This document shows, piece by piece, positions 9,607 through 23,006 of a stretch of 64,000 bases of DNA (position 1 is the first letter of the stretch; each line of letters starts with the position of its first letter). Position numbers and translations under genes: made by a program. This stretch comes from Dasyornis broadbenti (taxonomy: Eukaryota; Chordata; Aves; Passeriformes; Dasyornithidae). The notes under the pieces are model-generated. The model was not told the DNA's origin, made no database searches, and saw nothing but the letters and a program-made list of their open reading frames with translations. The stretch is from the NCBI GenBank assembly GCA_013397935.1, contig VZRN01005005.1, positions 656,249 to 720,248 on the forward strand, read 5' to 3'.

Positions 9607-12600
9607 CAGCTTCTCTGGGAAATTACTCACCCATGGCCTCGAGCTTCCTTCTGGTTTGTATGAAGTGCTTCAGCTGATGCCATGGGCATGGAGGCACAGT
9701 CCTGAGCACCTTCCCCTCCCGAGGCTTCACAACTCAAACTCACCAGGGCTTTTGTGAACTGGCTGCAGGCCCAGTGGCGTGTGGTGGAGAGGCTGTTCCA
9801 GGAGGAGATGATGCTCAGACCCCATGGGAATTTGTGTCTTCCCTGCTCCCCAAACACGCAACACATCCTTCAGGGAGCGCTGGCCCAGAGGGGCTCAGAC
9901 ATCCTCAACATGCCCAGGACCCAACACCAGGCACCATTTCTACTCCCAACCTTTCTTCTTTTCACCTCTCAACCAGTAATTATCCCATTTCTGCACCAAA
10001 ACAGAGTCTATTAAAATCGTACTTCTTCCATAACAATAGATTAACGTAATCCTCTTACACCGCCAAGCTGGCCCTGCCTGTTGCAGTCAATGATTGCAAA
10101 CTTTCAAGCCTGGAGTCAAATTTTAACTTTTCCTGTCAAAACTCTGAACAGCACAATCACCAGCTAGACAGGGACGTTGGATTTACTCGGAATAAGACTT
10201 TCCATTTGAATCAAGGCAAAAGATTTCCCCCAGGTTATAGCAATTTAATTAAAACAAAGTCAAAACAAACCTCTAAAACTTCTGAAATGCTAGTTGTGTA
10301 AAATTAAAACCTCCAGGACTGCCAGAGTACAGAGCTCAAATAGCACCCAAGGGAAAACAAATACTTTGACTTATTTCAGGAAAATAAGACAAACGACAAA
10401 GCAGATCACATCCGATCCTTCACAGTACAGGCAAAATATTTAAAGCCCCATTGGGCAGGACAGAGACAATTACTCAGATGGTCAATACCACCAAGGTGAG
10501 AGGTTGCACAGTGAGACTCCTCACCTGAGGAGCTCTGCTGCCATACAGCCCCAGGGCACTGCTCTCCCTGCTCCCACCGCCACGTGCAGGCAGCAGGGAC
10601 AGAGCTCCAGTCCCTCACATCAGCTCCCTGAGCTCTGAGACCTCAGGGACACCCACAGGCCCTGGAAGCTGGTGGCGTTAACTGCACACCAGGCTCCTGG
10701 GAAAGCCCCCATTTTCCAGCAGGAGCCCTGAGGAACCCAACCGCTCCCAGGACTCTCCTCCACACACTTGTGTTATGTTCCTGCCAGGAACACGGGGTTC
10801 AAACCCAGCACTTGTGTTATGTTCCTGCCAGGAACACGGGGTTCAAACCCAGCACTGCAGCCCTGTGTGCTGAGACCAAGGTTGCTGCTGCTGCAGAGAA
10901 AGGATGCAGAGAGGAGGGAGACCCTGGCATCCTGCACCATCTGCATCATCAGCTCATCCCACCTGTACCTTGCTGCTGCCCTAAAGGATGCTGCTGTGCT
11001 GACAGAGGGAAAGGCAGCCCCAGGGTCTGTGCAGGCTGATGGGGACTGGCTGTGGGACAGGTCTGTGAAACTCTCACCCCCCGCAGCAGAGAGGAGCAGA
11101 AATGAGTCAGCTCAGCTGATCTGCTGGGAACCAAAACACAGCCCAGTCCAAGCACACTTCCTCAGCAGCAGAGTGAGCTGACTGATCCCACGGCCACGCG
11201 TCCCAACACAGGGGATGGGGAAGGAGGGGGCTCCTTCCTTGGACCTTGCCCCAGCACCCACCAGGGGCTGAGCAATGTGAAGCTGTGCCCTGAAGAGCTG
11301 TGGAGGGACAACACACCAGCCCTTGCAGTGTCCTAGGATCCTGCCAGGGCCTGCATCGCACCAGGAAAGGCACCACAATGACTGCACAGCCAGCACATTG
11401 CAAGATGAGGGTGTGCTTAGGAAAGGGGGAGTGTGCCAAACAGGCGGGGTCAAGGATCCACTGGGTGGCCACCAGAATTCAGTGCCCTTCTCTAAAGAGA
11501 GGGGCAACACTTCCTCAGGAAGTGAGTGAGTGGAAGGCAACACCTTTTACAAACACACCCCTGGGTCTGCCGGGTTGTGCCAGGACACAGGGGAAGTGGA
11601 GAAGGAGGTCCAGCATCAAAGCCAGTTTCACAGCGAAAACCCCCAACCCCATGATGTCAACGTGGTGAGGAAAATAATTCACAGTACATGCTCTGCACAG
11701 GCACTTCTGGGAAACAGCCACCACTGACGGGGGGGGAAACACCTTTTGCTTGAAAGAGAAAGCAAATTAGAAATTGAAACCTCTACATCAGTTACCAGCT
11801 GCCGTGGGAGAGGAGACGGTGGAGCACAAGACACTGAGGTCAGTGGTTTCCCCCGTCAAATGCCCAAAACCAGCACCACAAGTGTGTGACAGAACAGGCT
11901 CCTCAGTACATTTGCCCTCATCAGGTATGCACACACAGCTTTTCTTCAGCTGTAACGCCCAGCAATCCATCCCTCAGTATCCCCAAATGAGAAGAAAGCT
12001 TGAAATACAGCAAAGATTTCTTCACCACATCCCCGTGAAGCCCAGCTCAGCCCAACATGCACAAGCAAGGACAGCACCACACTCGGCCCCGTTTCTCAGT
12101 GCATGGGCAGGACCAGCTCCACGGTACCTGCGGGGCTGAGCAGCTTCACTGCCCCATGCTGCAGCTGGCGGCAGCCAGGACACCTCTGCAGAACCTCAGG
12201 CAGCTCTGGGAGCTGTGTTGTGGCCCCCCAGATGCTGGAGAGCCCCATGCAATGTGTGCCTCTCCCCAGGCGGCACGGCCGGGCTGCTCGGTGCCCAAGC
12301 CTTGCAGGAGATGCAGGTGGGAGTCACAGGGAGCTTCCTGCTGCTTCCCTGGCTCCCAGGCCCCAACCTCAGCCATCACAGATGAACTGAGTGGGGCAGA
12401 GACCAGCGGCCCTGGGAATTGCCTCGGAGGCAGGCAGAGCTCAGTGGTGCAGCTCCAGCGTTGTGCAATCCCCACATGATTAAAATCGGGACACGTCCCC
12501 TCCCACAGGTCTGCAGGCAAAACCCAAGGTGCTGCTTTTCCTCCCAAAAGAGGCACAGGAAGGTCTCCTGGACTACTTCCAAGGTTGGAGGCCCTCTGCT

Positions 12601-14254
12601 CTGGAGTCAGGTTGAAGCCCTGATCATTCTCCTCAGGGTCATTCAAAAGCACCTGGACCTGCCCACGGCAGCCCTTGGGCAACACACGAAAAGCAAAAGC
12701 TGAACGGGGCAGACACATTTCAAAAGCAGAAGCTGATGTGTTTCCCTGGTGCAGCCTGACACGGCTCAGCTCCATGAGTCCCACCACAGCTCTGCCCTCA
12801 TCTTGGGGCCAGCAGATCCCCACAGGATGCAGCAGTTTTGGGATGTTCAGCAAAGCCCTGGGGCTCCTTCACATCAGCTGCTGCAGAGCATGGACAGAGC
12901 AGGCCCACAGAGGGAGGGCAACCAGCAACCACAATGGGCAAGGCCACCCTGTGCTGCCCTCAGAATTCAGGCTGCCAAAAACAGTCTGGGACTTTTTCAC
13001 CCTAACATCCTCCGGCTCTGCCCAGCTGGGCAATGGTTCCAAGCCAGCTGTGTCTTTCCAGCCATTCATTTCCCAACACAGCTTATCCTTCCCTCCCTCT
13101 GCCGTGACACCCGTGCCCCGCTCTGCCATGGGGCAGGACCAGGCATTGCAGTGGTGCATGGCAATCCATACCCTGAGCCTTCTTGTTGGCCAGAGATTTG
13201 GCCACAAATGGAGTTGGATGGGGCTAAAGAGGTCAGGGGGTGATTTTCTATTTAGTGCTCGCAGCAGGGCTGGGAAAGGTGTCCCTGCCTGCCTGGCCAG
13301 GGGTCAGGATGCTGCTCAGAGCCCACAAGGGGACCAGGCAGGAATGCTGCTCAGCAGGACCAGCCTCCCCATCCCTGCAACAGCAGCTTAAAGCAGCCAT
13401 AAACCACCAGGGAAGCAGCCTCTTGTCCTGCAGGAGGGAGAGTCGTCAGGACAGCGTGACCCACGCCCTCCCCAGCGCAAACAGCTTCACATCTCTCCTG
13501 CCACCCGCAGGGACGCAGAGCCGGCAGGGCACATCTGCCTCACGGACAAATCCTCTCACACATCCACGAGAACATAGTTTTGCTCCGCATCTCATGCATG
13601 GAGCAGGAAAGCTTGTAAACAAGCAGGGGAGGTGGGAAGTACCAGAGGACGTCAGCCAGGCCACACTGTCAGTGCTGCTATCAGCCCAGCCACACTGCGA
13701 GGGGAGCTGCCAGCAGAGCAGCCAGAGCTGTGAACGCTCATGGATGGATGCTCTCGGAACAGCAGCAGCAGCCCCAAGGGGCTCAGGAATAAGATGAAGC
13801 GATAACAGGACAGCTCTGGCACCTGGAGCAGCACCAGAGCACAGCAGTGGCGGTGTCTGAGCCAGGTGTCACGCCTGGAGCACATCTGCCACATCAGGTG
13901 CCACTGCCTGGAAGTTTGGTCATGGCTGAAATCCCTCTGAATCGCCTCGAGATGTGGGCGGTGAGTCCAGCCCCCGAGCAGGATAAGGGCCAGGACTCCT
14001 CTGGCCCTGGACTGGGTCCTGGCATCCCAAGCCATGGGAGCACAGAGAGCTGCTGAGCGCTAAGGTCTTTTCAAGGCACCAAGATGTAAATAAAAGGAGA
14101 TAACATGAAAATTAAAAATAAATAAATAAGCATGCAAAGCATCTTTTTCATCCACAGAAAAGCCTCGTGCAGAGCTAGAGCTAAAGGAGCCAAGCTGTGC
14201 AAGTCAAACTTAGCAACCCTCCCTCCAGCCTCGCAGCCCTGGTGCCAGTGATAT
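9607..14254. other. Non-coding stretch with an AT-rich block and a tandem duplication
   Basis: No recognisable protein. The 9,950-10,450 block is AT-rich (runs such as GCAATTTAATTAAAAC), contrasts with its GC-rich flanks and looks like a conserved non-coding element. A splice-site pair on the plus strand frames 10,426-10,495. The 44-base tandem duplication at 10,765 is listed separately. Open frames at 12,146-12,853 (minus) and 12,675-13,391 (plus) overlap each other and show no domain. Confidence 0.45.
10765..10852. repeat. Exact 44-base tandem duplication
   Basis: Two 44-base copies (10,765-10,808 and 10,809-10,852) appear identical base for base, followed by the first few bases of a third (CACT). 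The unit includes GGGTTCAAACCC, which resembles the T-arm (B-box) of tRNA genes, but no A-box, acceptor stem or cloverleaf surrounds it. Perfect identity suggests a recent duplication or an assembly artefact. Confidence 0.95.
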
Positions 14255-14426
14255 CCAGGCTCCCCAGGGAATGGGCACAGCCCCAAGGCTGCCAGAGCTC
14301 CAGGAGCTTTGGGACAATGCTCTGAGGCACAGGGTGGGATTGTTGGGGTGTCTGTGCAGGGCCAGGAGTTGGACTGGATGATCCTTGTGGGTTCTTTCCC
14401 ACTCATGACATTCCATGATTCCATAA
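14255..14426 (+). mobile_element. CR1 LINE fragment, extreme 3' end
   Basis: Same subtype as at 7,253. CCAGGCTCCCCAGGGAATGG, then CTGCCAGAGCTCCAGGAGC, then GGATTGTTGGGGTGTCTGTG, then a terminal CATTCCATGATTCCATAA. It has small internal deletions and is 5'-truncated. Confidence 0.92.
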
Positions 14427-17400
14427 GTCTGAAGATGTCCCAGTCATCCTCAGGCCCCTTTCCTCAGGGAAGCTGCACCCCACTGCTGAGCTCTGCCTGA
14501 TTTGCAGATGTGTCTTTGTCACCTGTCCACTCTTTGCAGAGGAACTCACCAGATTAAGGTGCCTCCCAGGCACCAGCTTTGAGTCTTTGATTTACTCTCT
14601 CACGGGTCACTGTCTCTGTAAATGTCTATCAAAGGCAATTGCCAGCACAGTCAACAGCTGCATCTGTGCTTGAGCACAAAAAATAAATGAGCTTTCTTCC
14701 CAAACTACTCCTGCCTCTGCAAGGGCAGAAAGAAGGGGACAGGAAGGAAGAAAAGGTCAGAGCATGCAGCAAATGCAACTTAAAAGTCAAATCAGCATAA
14801 GTAGGATGGGGCAGTGTGAGCTAGGCCAGCACAGCCCTCTCTGTCCCCTGCCCAGGAGCAGGGTAGGCAGCGTCAGGCTCAGCAAAATGTCACCTGATTT
14901 CCAAAAGGCATTTCGTAAAAAAACTACCAAAAACGACAGCAATCCTGAAACTCTTAAGAAACTGGGGCAAGCAGGGATTTTTGAGGATGGAAAGAAAAGA
15001 AATCACAAGCAGAAGCAACCTGCTGGAACAGGGCTGTTGGTAGCAACAGCACATCCCAAATCCTACGCAGTTTATTTCACATTGTTCCAGCTGATGGGAC
15101 CCAAGTACACACAGCACAGACAGGATCCTGCTTTCCTAGCACACAAAGGTCGTGGCATTACAGCAAAGGACAGGGAGAAAGCAGAGGAGCAACAAGGCCC
15201 TTTGCCAGCCCAGCTCCCTTCCAAAGGCTCCGGCTACTCCAAAGGGAAAAGCCTCTCAGGTAACATCAGGGCTGTGCCAGAGCTCCACAGCAGAGGCAGG
15301 GAGCCTGACTGTTCTTCCTTAGCAGCTGGCTAGATTAAAGATTTAATGCAGTGGGTCCCTTTGGAAAAAATTACACAGGCTATTAAGAAAGATGCGCCTC
15401 TGATCTGATGAAATCCAGCAATCATTGCAGCTATCCGGGCAAACCGAGCGGCTCTGTGGAGCAAAGGCAAAGCTGCAGTCACTCTTGGGAGCCCTTTCTG
15501 GAGGCAGGAGCCAATGGGCAAAGCAGCAGCTCCATTAGCAGTAAAGCAAATGTGCAGACACAGCCGTGCCTGCGGAGAGCAAGACGGACCTGGGCTCCAA
15601 GGGAAGGAGCAAAGGAACGCTCGGCAGCAAGCGCTCGCTGCTTCCCACTATAATCCAGGGGCTCCCGAGGCTGCAGCAGCAGCACAAACAGCCCCAGGCC
15701 AGGCGCAGCAGGGAGCTTCCACACCTCACAGGGCCTTTCTTCCCAGAGAAGAGTGAGTGACACAGCAGCCCCCACTCGGCACTTTGGGAATCCGGAGCGC
15801 TTGCTGGTGCTTGTCCTGACAGACAGGCAGGAGTTAACCCCGGCTGCCTCACCCAGGGCTGACGGGACCAGAGGACCGCAGGCTGTCCCAGCACCAGGAA
15901 CATCACAGGCTAAAGAATCTCATGGTTTTGGGGAGATAACCCAGTTTAGTACAGCATCATTCAGGGTGCAGCAAGTGCCACCTCCTAAGCAGCACAGATT
16001 AAATTGGGCTCCTACACCCCTTCAGTGCTCAGCACCTTTGTAGTGGAGCCTGAGCAGGAAACACTGGACTTGTCCAGAGGCAGCAGATGCAGGGAAGAGT
16101 TCACATAGCAGAGCTCCCGTTGGCATCCACAGAGCCCTCCTGCAGAGCAAACCCATCCAGCCAGCACGAGGCATCTGGAGATCATTCTCCCAGGGAACCA
16201 GAGCTGACACCTTGGGCTTGCTCACAGATGCAGAGAGCGTTTTCAGGCCCTGAGTGTGACCCACAGCCACCTGCACAGCTCACACTCTGCTGCTCTCTGG
16301 GCTCACAGCTGCCAATTCTCACTCCTTTCCAAAGGAACCTGTTGGTTTGGATGCTCTGCCAGGCTCCACTGCAGAGATCCAGGTGCCTTCACAAGCACCC
16401 AGTGTGTGGAGGGGGTTACCCCGTGGATAACTCTCCTCTGCAGGGGATCTTCAGAGCAGTTTGCTTCCCACATGCTGCACACACCTGGAGACAGGAGCTT
16501 GAAGTAACTGCCCCCAGCACCTTCACTGCTGTAGTGCAGAAATCCCATTCCACCAGCCTGGCTCTGGGAGCATTGTGGGCAGCCAAGGACACTCTGAGGT
16601 GTCGTTCCCCGTGCCACAGGGCTGGGCTCAGTTCTGCAAACACAGCCCATCCACCACTGTCCTCATCCTCCAGATCCTCCCAGCTTCCCATGCAGGGTGA
16701 AGTTGAGCCACTCACATCCTCTCCCAACCCTTCCTCGCTCCCTTTAAACCCCTCATGGTTCAGCAGGTTGTGCAGAAGCTCCTGCAGGACCTGGCTGAAG
16801 GTGGACTTACAGAAGGAAATAACAGCTGCAATTCAGTTGTTCTGATCCAAGCAAGGATGCCCATAGATTTCCAAACTCCAATGGGGAGAGAAGTCAGAAA
16901 ATTTGGAAAACAGATGCCTGCAGACTGCCTGAGAGGATGACTTGGTGTGAAATGCCAACTCCTGCCGTGGATGCAGGAGGCATGGGCAGGCTGCAGGGCA
17001 CTGCCCTGGGCAGGCTGGCCCCTTGGTGTGACAGCGGCTCCTTACCAACATCCCCCAGCACCCAGAAAACTCACAGGGGGCTGCTGCAGGCAGAGCACTC
17101 CTCACCTCTGGGCTTTTCTGCTACAAGCAGCAGCATGGATCCAGCAGAGAAACACCATCCCCAAAGCCATGGTGCTGCCCGTGCACCCATGAAAGCGGCT
17201 GGGTTTGGGCGGAGCCCCGGCACAGGGTGCCAGGAGCAGCCCCAGCAGCTGCACAGCCCTGGCTACCAGTTAAAAGTTCAGCTTTGAGCACTGGGGCTTT
17301 CGGCAGCTCACTGCGGCCGAGGAGAGAGCACAAACATATCTCACCGCTCAGCTGGGGAGCAGCTCTTTGCAGGTTATTAATAAATCATTTACTGTTTATT

Positions 17401-20400
17401 GCAATCATTCTGCCAAAACACAAACAAAAAGCATTGCAGTCACTGCCAGCAAAGCTGCCTGTTCATACAGGTCAAGGAAACTGCAGTTTTGGGTATTGCC
17501 TTCCGAAAAGAGCGTTTACAGAACCCTGGGTGGCCCAGGCTCCTCCAGCTGTGACAGCTGTGCCTGTACGCTGGTGTCCAGGACAATCGCTGCCTCCCGC
17601 CAAAGCCCCTGTGCAGAGGAACAGACAGCAGCAAACTCACTCCATGTAAAAGCTCTCCTGAGGAGCTCTTGTTCTCTCCAGGCACTTTTTGGCAGGGCTG
17701 CAGGAAGCCCGGCAGGGCTGCGGGTCTCTCCCTCACTTTCCCGCAACTGCAGTGAAGGTCCAAACCCCTGGGTCATTCCCCAGCACTGCAGATGGGTCCG
17801 AGGGCTGCTGACAGCCTCCTCACCCTGCTTGCTCCCAAAACACCATGAGAAAAGCAGGGAAAGGAAAGAAACTGCCAATCTGCCCTTGCTTTGCTGTTAA
17901 ACAGGGAATCCGCTCTCATCAGCACATCAAGAGCCTGTGGAGATCAAGGAAATATATTCCTCCACATGCTCTCCAGGGCATGGAGCTATTTGCAACCTGA
18001 AAAACAGCCTGCTGTCACTGCACATCTGAGGAATGATCCTGAGCACAACAACACGGCTTTAAAGGAACAACTCCTCCCCACACTGCCCATGTTGCATGCT
18101 CCCGCCAAAGGGGCTCTGGACAGTCCGGGAGGCAGGATGCAGGCGTGGCTGCAAGGAGGAGCAGCTCCAGCCCACCCACAGGGACAGGGCACAAGGATCC
18201 CCCAAAGCCCAGCACTGCCACCAGACCTCTGCAGATCTGCTGCTGGCAGCCCCTCGCCAGGGGACTCCAGAGATCCCTGTGGCCAAAGCCCTCCGTGAGA
18301 GCCCTGGCCAAGGCAGAGGTGCCCACCCCAAACTGGGAGGCTGGGACAGGGCCTTGGGGATATCAGTCACAGGGACCTCCAGGGAGGAGGAACAGCAGCA
18401 TGAGCTGAAATGGTGTCACTGAAGAGCAGAATTAGGTTTTCTGCTTAAACAGAGTGAAAACAAACAAAAGGCTGAGAGCAAGACACAAGCACATCACGAT
18501 GTGCTCCCCAATAGGCACCTGCACACCAGATATGCCCAGAGAACAAACCCAGAGCAGGTTGGCCTACAGAGTTTGGAGCAGACATTGCCCTTCCTCCCCA
18601 TACTCTCTGAATAATTAATCCTCCAGAAATTAATCAAGTCTTCAACTAAGCCAGCTCAGCAAATGTAGTAAGGAATTTCTAGGTCAGAACTACAAGGAGA
18701 GCTGGAGAGGAAAAAAAAGGAAAAAGAGCCTGAGTGCTCTGCCTCCTGTTCATTCCCACGGGATTAGCATCCTGCTCTGCCTTTCCCAACAAGAGCCAGC
18801 ACCTCCGTAGCAAGAGCTTAGATGGGAATCACACCTTGTCATCCTGGCGTCTCTGACACCTCAGCTGCCTCTGACACCACCAGAGAGAACATTTCTGCAT
18901 AGAGCATCTCTCTCCATCTCATACAGCTCGTTCCCAGAGCCAAGAAGAAAGCACCCCATGGAAATTATATTTGTTACATCCCTCCTGCTTCAATGCCTTT
19001 GATGTCTTTACCACCATCTTCTGCAGAGGCGTTTTTCCCTCTCCCCAGAGCTGTAACGCAGGAATGGAGCACCCAGCAGAAGCCGCAGGAGCAGCAGAGA
19101 AAGAGCAGCTTCCATGAAGCCCCTCTCAGCCCAGCCACGTGGGACCATCCATCACTGGCGGGCAGCACAAGGGGCAGGCAGCTGACCTGGCACAAGGGAC
19201 AGCAGCAGCTCCCACAGGGCCCTGGGGCTCATATGCACCTTCAGCAGGAGCTGTGTCCAGTGCACCAAAAGCACAAGGTGTGTCCTCCTCAGGAGATGGC
19301 CCTTGTGAAAATGAAGAGGTAATTCTACAAAAAGATGGAACTTCCATGAGATAGGTACAGGTATCTGGCCATCCAGAAGAGTCTGGTGCAGAGTGAAGAG
19401 CACACAGAGCTGGGGTGGAAGGAGGGCAGTGGGATCAAGACAGGGTGGAGGGTTGAGCACAGGGGAGGGGTTCCTGCAGTGCATCCCACTCCCACAAGTG
19501 CCAGAGCCACAGGAGCAGCGATGCCTTGCTGCCCTCCCGTGTCCCCACCCCACACCCCATAGGGACATCACCCACCTCCCCCTGGGGACCCACCCTGCCA
19601 CAGCTCCAGTCCCCTGCTACTCCCTTCTCTCCTCCCACTCCATCTGGAAAGCAGGGGGCTGCACGGGGGATCACGGACAGGGGCAGTGCCTGCAGTTTCC
19701 CAGTACTCAAGGAAAGAGTTCACCCTGAAATTCCTCTGTGGGAGCATGGAAGAGGGGACAGAGGGCTCTAGTGACACCTGCCAGACCCCCCCGGCCATCC
19801 CCATGCAGACAGGATGCAGGAAGGAAACACAGAGGGATCAGACTCCTGCCAGAAGCCTGGGGTGGAGGGACCCCACGGAAACCTGCTCCCACCTTCACTC
19901 CCGCATTAAAACAACCCTGACCACCTCTGGGCACAAGCCCAGCCCTGAGGAGGAGCTCACAGGCAGATCCAGAGAGGGAGGGTGGCACAAACCAGGCAAG
20001 GGACACAGCCCATGCTGTGCCCAGCTGCCATGGGCTGCTCTGTGCCACCCCTTCTCAGTCACAAAGACCCCGCTGGCCACAGGCAGCTCCTCCCAAGCTC
20101 TTCCTGACCACACACCTGCTTGTCTCTTCCTTAGGTTAACCTGCAGGACCCTGCAGTCTGCACCTGCACACATCCCCCAAGGCTCTGTGTGGATCCACAT
20201 CCACCAAGGCCCTGTCCCAGCTCCAGCACACCCAGCTTGTCCCTGCACTATTCACAGGTTGGTTTTCCCATCGTCTCCTAGTGCAGTCTGAGACAGATAC
20301 AGGCAAACAGAGAGCAGAGGAGGGCAGAGTCATGGAGCAGCAGTGCAGAGGGTTGGTCCCTACACTGGGCCAGCTACACATGCCCCAAGGGCCGCCATCC

Positions 20401-21131
20401 CTCTGTCCCACAGCAGGAGCACTAAAGCCTGGCTGGAATGGGGATATCCAGCACCTCTTTCTCTCTTCCACCCACATGGCAGCAGTGCAGATGGCAAAGG
20501 CTGAGGCTGGTGCATCTCCATCCAAGCAAGACCACGTTCACCTGGGATGAATCCTCCTGCCTGCCCTGAGGGGCTGGGCACCCAGGGGACAGAGAGGCAG
20601 CAGGGCTGGGGTGGGCACAGCAGCTCTGTGCCCCCAGGCAGTGCCTGGCTCTCAGGGGTGCTGGGGATCCCAGCAGCAGCAAGGGGGTGTGCATGGCCAG
20701 CACCCCCTGCCTGTCCCCCCAGGGGAGGCGGGGTGGCCACAGACAATGCTGGCATTGAGCAGCCACTCGCCCCAGCCCATCTGCGGCTCTGGGAGCCTGG
20801 GCCACACAAAGCCAATGCCGGGCCATGACGAGCCCTGCCAAGGCAGGGACACAGACCTGCCTTTGTGTCTGCAAAGGCAAAGTAAGCTTTGGGAAAAAGA
20901 TGAGAGAGAGCTACACCACTGGAGCCTGTGCTTTGGCTGCTTTTCCTTTGGAGGTTGCAATCCACGTGCAGACGGCAGCAGAAGCGTCCAACACCCCCTT
21001 TCTCCTGCCCACCCCACTCATGGGAGCAGCTGAGGGTCTCACCATAGGTACCCCCTCATGCAAGGACCTGGAGCACAGAGGGGGCCATGAAAGCACACTT
21101 GGAGCAACAGAAGCCCAAGGCAAGAGGGGTT
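14427..21131. other. Long non-coding stretch, no gene or repeat seen
   Basis: About 6.7 kb with no recognisable interspersed repeat. The 17,340-17,520 block is AT-rich and could be a conserved non-coding element. The largest open frames (16,087-16,845 and 19,686-20,291, plus) are Ser/Pro/Cys-rich, lack domains and are mirrored by similarly long frames on the minus strand. No exon here can be supported. Confidence 0.45.
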
Positions 21132-21456
21132 TCATAGAACCACAGAATGGTTTGAGTTTGGGTTGGAAGGGACCTTAAATCCCATCCCATTCCACTGCCC
21201 TACCATGGGCAGGGACACCTTCACCATCCCAGGCTGCTCCAAGCCCCAACCAACCTGGCCTTGGACACTTCCAGGGATCCAGGGGCAGCCACAGCTTCTC
21301 TGGGAATACCTGTGCCAGGGCCCTCCCACCCCTCACAGGGAAGAATTTCTTCCCAATATCCCATCTGTCCCTGCCCTCTGGCAGTGGGAGGCCATTCCCG
21401 TTGTTCCATCCCACCATATCCTTGTCAGAGGTCCCTCTCCAGCTCTCTCATAGCCC
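21132..21456 (-). mobile_element. CR1 LINE fragment, 3' end, minus strand
   Basis: The reverse complement of the CR1 3' end: TCATAGAACCACAGAATGG, GGTTGGAAGGGACCTTAAAT, the CAGGGACACCTTCACCATCC block, then the ORF2 tail in reverse down to GTCCCTCTCCAGCTCTC. The orientation terminus (reverse complement of TTCTATGA) is preserved at 21,132. Confidence 0.93.
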
Positions 21457-22768
21457 CTCATCTTGTATGGTTTGACACATCCCAGCTTCAATCGCTTTAT
21501 CATCCCTGTTTTTCTTTTGCCCCCAGACTGGCAGAGAGCCAGGGGCTCCAGAGAGTTCCTTCAGGGGAGCAAAGCCCAGCAGGGCCTGCACTCCTGCCCT
21601 TGGACCTGGCCCATCCTGTCCCTTCCCAGCACTTGCACTCACATCTCTGCCAGCAATGATTTCCATGTGCAGAAAAACAAACCCCCAAGGACAGCGGGTT
21701 TCATCCCACTTCCTTCATTTCCCAGCTCTGGGATGGGAGCAGCCCTGCTGCCTGCAGCGAGCCAGCAGCCTGTCCTCACTGCTGCCCATGCCACACCACA
21801 GCACATGCACTGCCTTTACCTCCACACCCCTGGGGTCACCCTCGAGTGATCTCAGCTTGGATCTCACAGGGGGCAACACTTAGCAGTGGCCTCTGATGGC
21901 TATTGACCAGCCAGGACAGCTCAGCCCAGCACACACTTCCCAAGGGATCCTCCCTGAAAAGGCAAACCCTCCCTGCAACCTAATGTGAAAAACAAAACCA
22001 AATATAAAGGGAATCAGGAAGAAGTGTTTCTCTCACTCTGGAAAGCAGATATGATGGATGGAGATTAAACAGATGTGTGTAACCACTGCAGTGAAACCAT
22101 CAGGTGTGACAGTACTTGGTTCTCACTCCTGGTGTAAACCCTGGTGCTCACACCTTCCCCACTCACAGCCAGCTCACATGGCATTGCTCCCGTTAAAATC
22201 CTGCCCAACAACCCGCACAGCTCCCAGGAGCGCTGTGCTGCTGCTTGTCAGGCTGTATGAAAACAGTGGGACACAGGGAAAGGCTGCACGTCCCCTGGCC
22301 GCATCCGTGAGGTGAGGCACAGCCTCTCCCTGCAATGTGCAAATGGAGCCAAGGCATGGTGCACACCAAATGCTCCCGTTAGAGGGCCAGCTGTTGGCTC
22401 GGCTTCCCCAAAAGCTGCACAGCTCTTCCCCCAGCCATCCGGGAGTGAAGAACAGCGAGAGTGGCCTGACTCACCTTTGGCAGGGTCTATGCCACCCCTC
22501 AGCCCAGGGACTGTCACAGCAGCTCCTCCTGGGCTCTGGGCAGCTGGGAGGGACAGGGGCACAGAGACCCTGCCCAGCAGGGACCCGGACCGGTCAAGTG
22601 ACCCCTGAGTCCTGCACAGGAGAGCAGCCCCCATGCCCAGCACGGCTGAGCTTCCCACCCACACGGGCACACAAACCCCAGGGGCATCTGCTCCAGCACT
22701 GCCCCCTCCAGCAGCCCCAGCTCAGCCCAGCCCTCAGGCCCGAGCAATGAGATCAGTTAAAGGAGCTT
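21457..22768. other. Non-coding spacer
   Basis: No recognisable gene. A minus-strand splice-site pair with a good pyrimidine tract frames 22,475-22,543 (see findings). The overlapping open frames on both strands give no domain. Confidence 0.4.
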
Positions 22769-23006
22769 AATGGCCTTAACCTGAAGGATGGAAGGTTTAG
22801 ATTGGATTCTGGGAAGAAATGCTTCCCCATGAGGGTGGGGAAGCCCTGGCACAGGTTACCCAGAGAAGCTGTGGCTGCCCCAGGGCCAGGTTGGATGGGC
22901 TGGGAGCAACCTGGGACAGTGGAAGGTGTCTCTGCCCATGGTGGGGGTGGAATGAGATTAATTTTAAGGTCCCTTCCAACCCAAACTGCGTAACGATTCT
23001 GTGATG
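22769..23006 (+). mobile_element. CR1 LINE fragment, 3' end
   Basis: It opens in the ORF2 tail (AATGGCCTTAACCTGAAGG, then GGTTTAGATTGGATTCTGGG) and runs through TGGGACAGTGGAAGGTGTCT and TAAGGTCCCTTCCAACCCAA to a decayed GATTCTGTGATG terminus. It is a non-coding remnant. Confidence 0.92.

Noticed and set aside
10790..10852. tRNA gene or tRNA-derived SINE
   Set aside because: Only a B-box-like GGGTTCAAACCC is present; no A-box, stem pairing or terminator.
10765..10852. CRISPR-like or phage-type array from direct repeats
   Set aside because: Two adjoining copies without spacers in vertebrate DNA; it is a tandem duplication.
12575..12680. Further CR1 fragment
   Set aside because: Only loose similarity around CCCTCTGCTCTGGAGTCAGG; the ordered CR1 blocks are absent.
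12146..13391. Opposed 235- and 238-codon frames
   Set aside because: Two long frames on opposite strands overlap without any recognisable family, the signature of composition and not coding.
16087..16845. 252-codon plus-strand open frame
   Set aside because: No domain or splice context; Ser/Cys/Pro-rich, with overlapping open frames on the minus strand.
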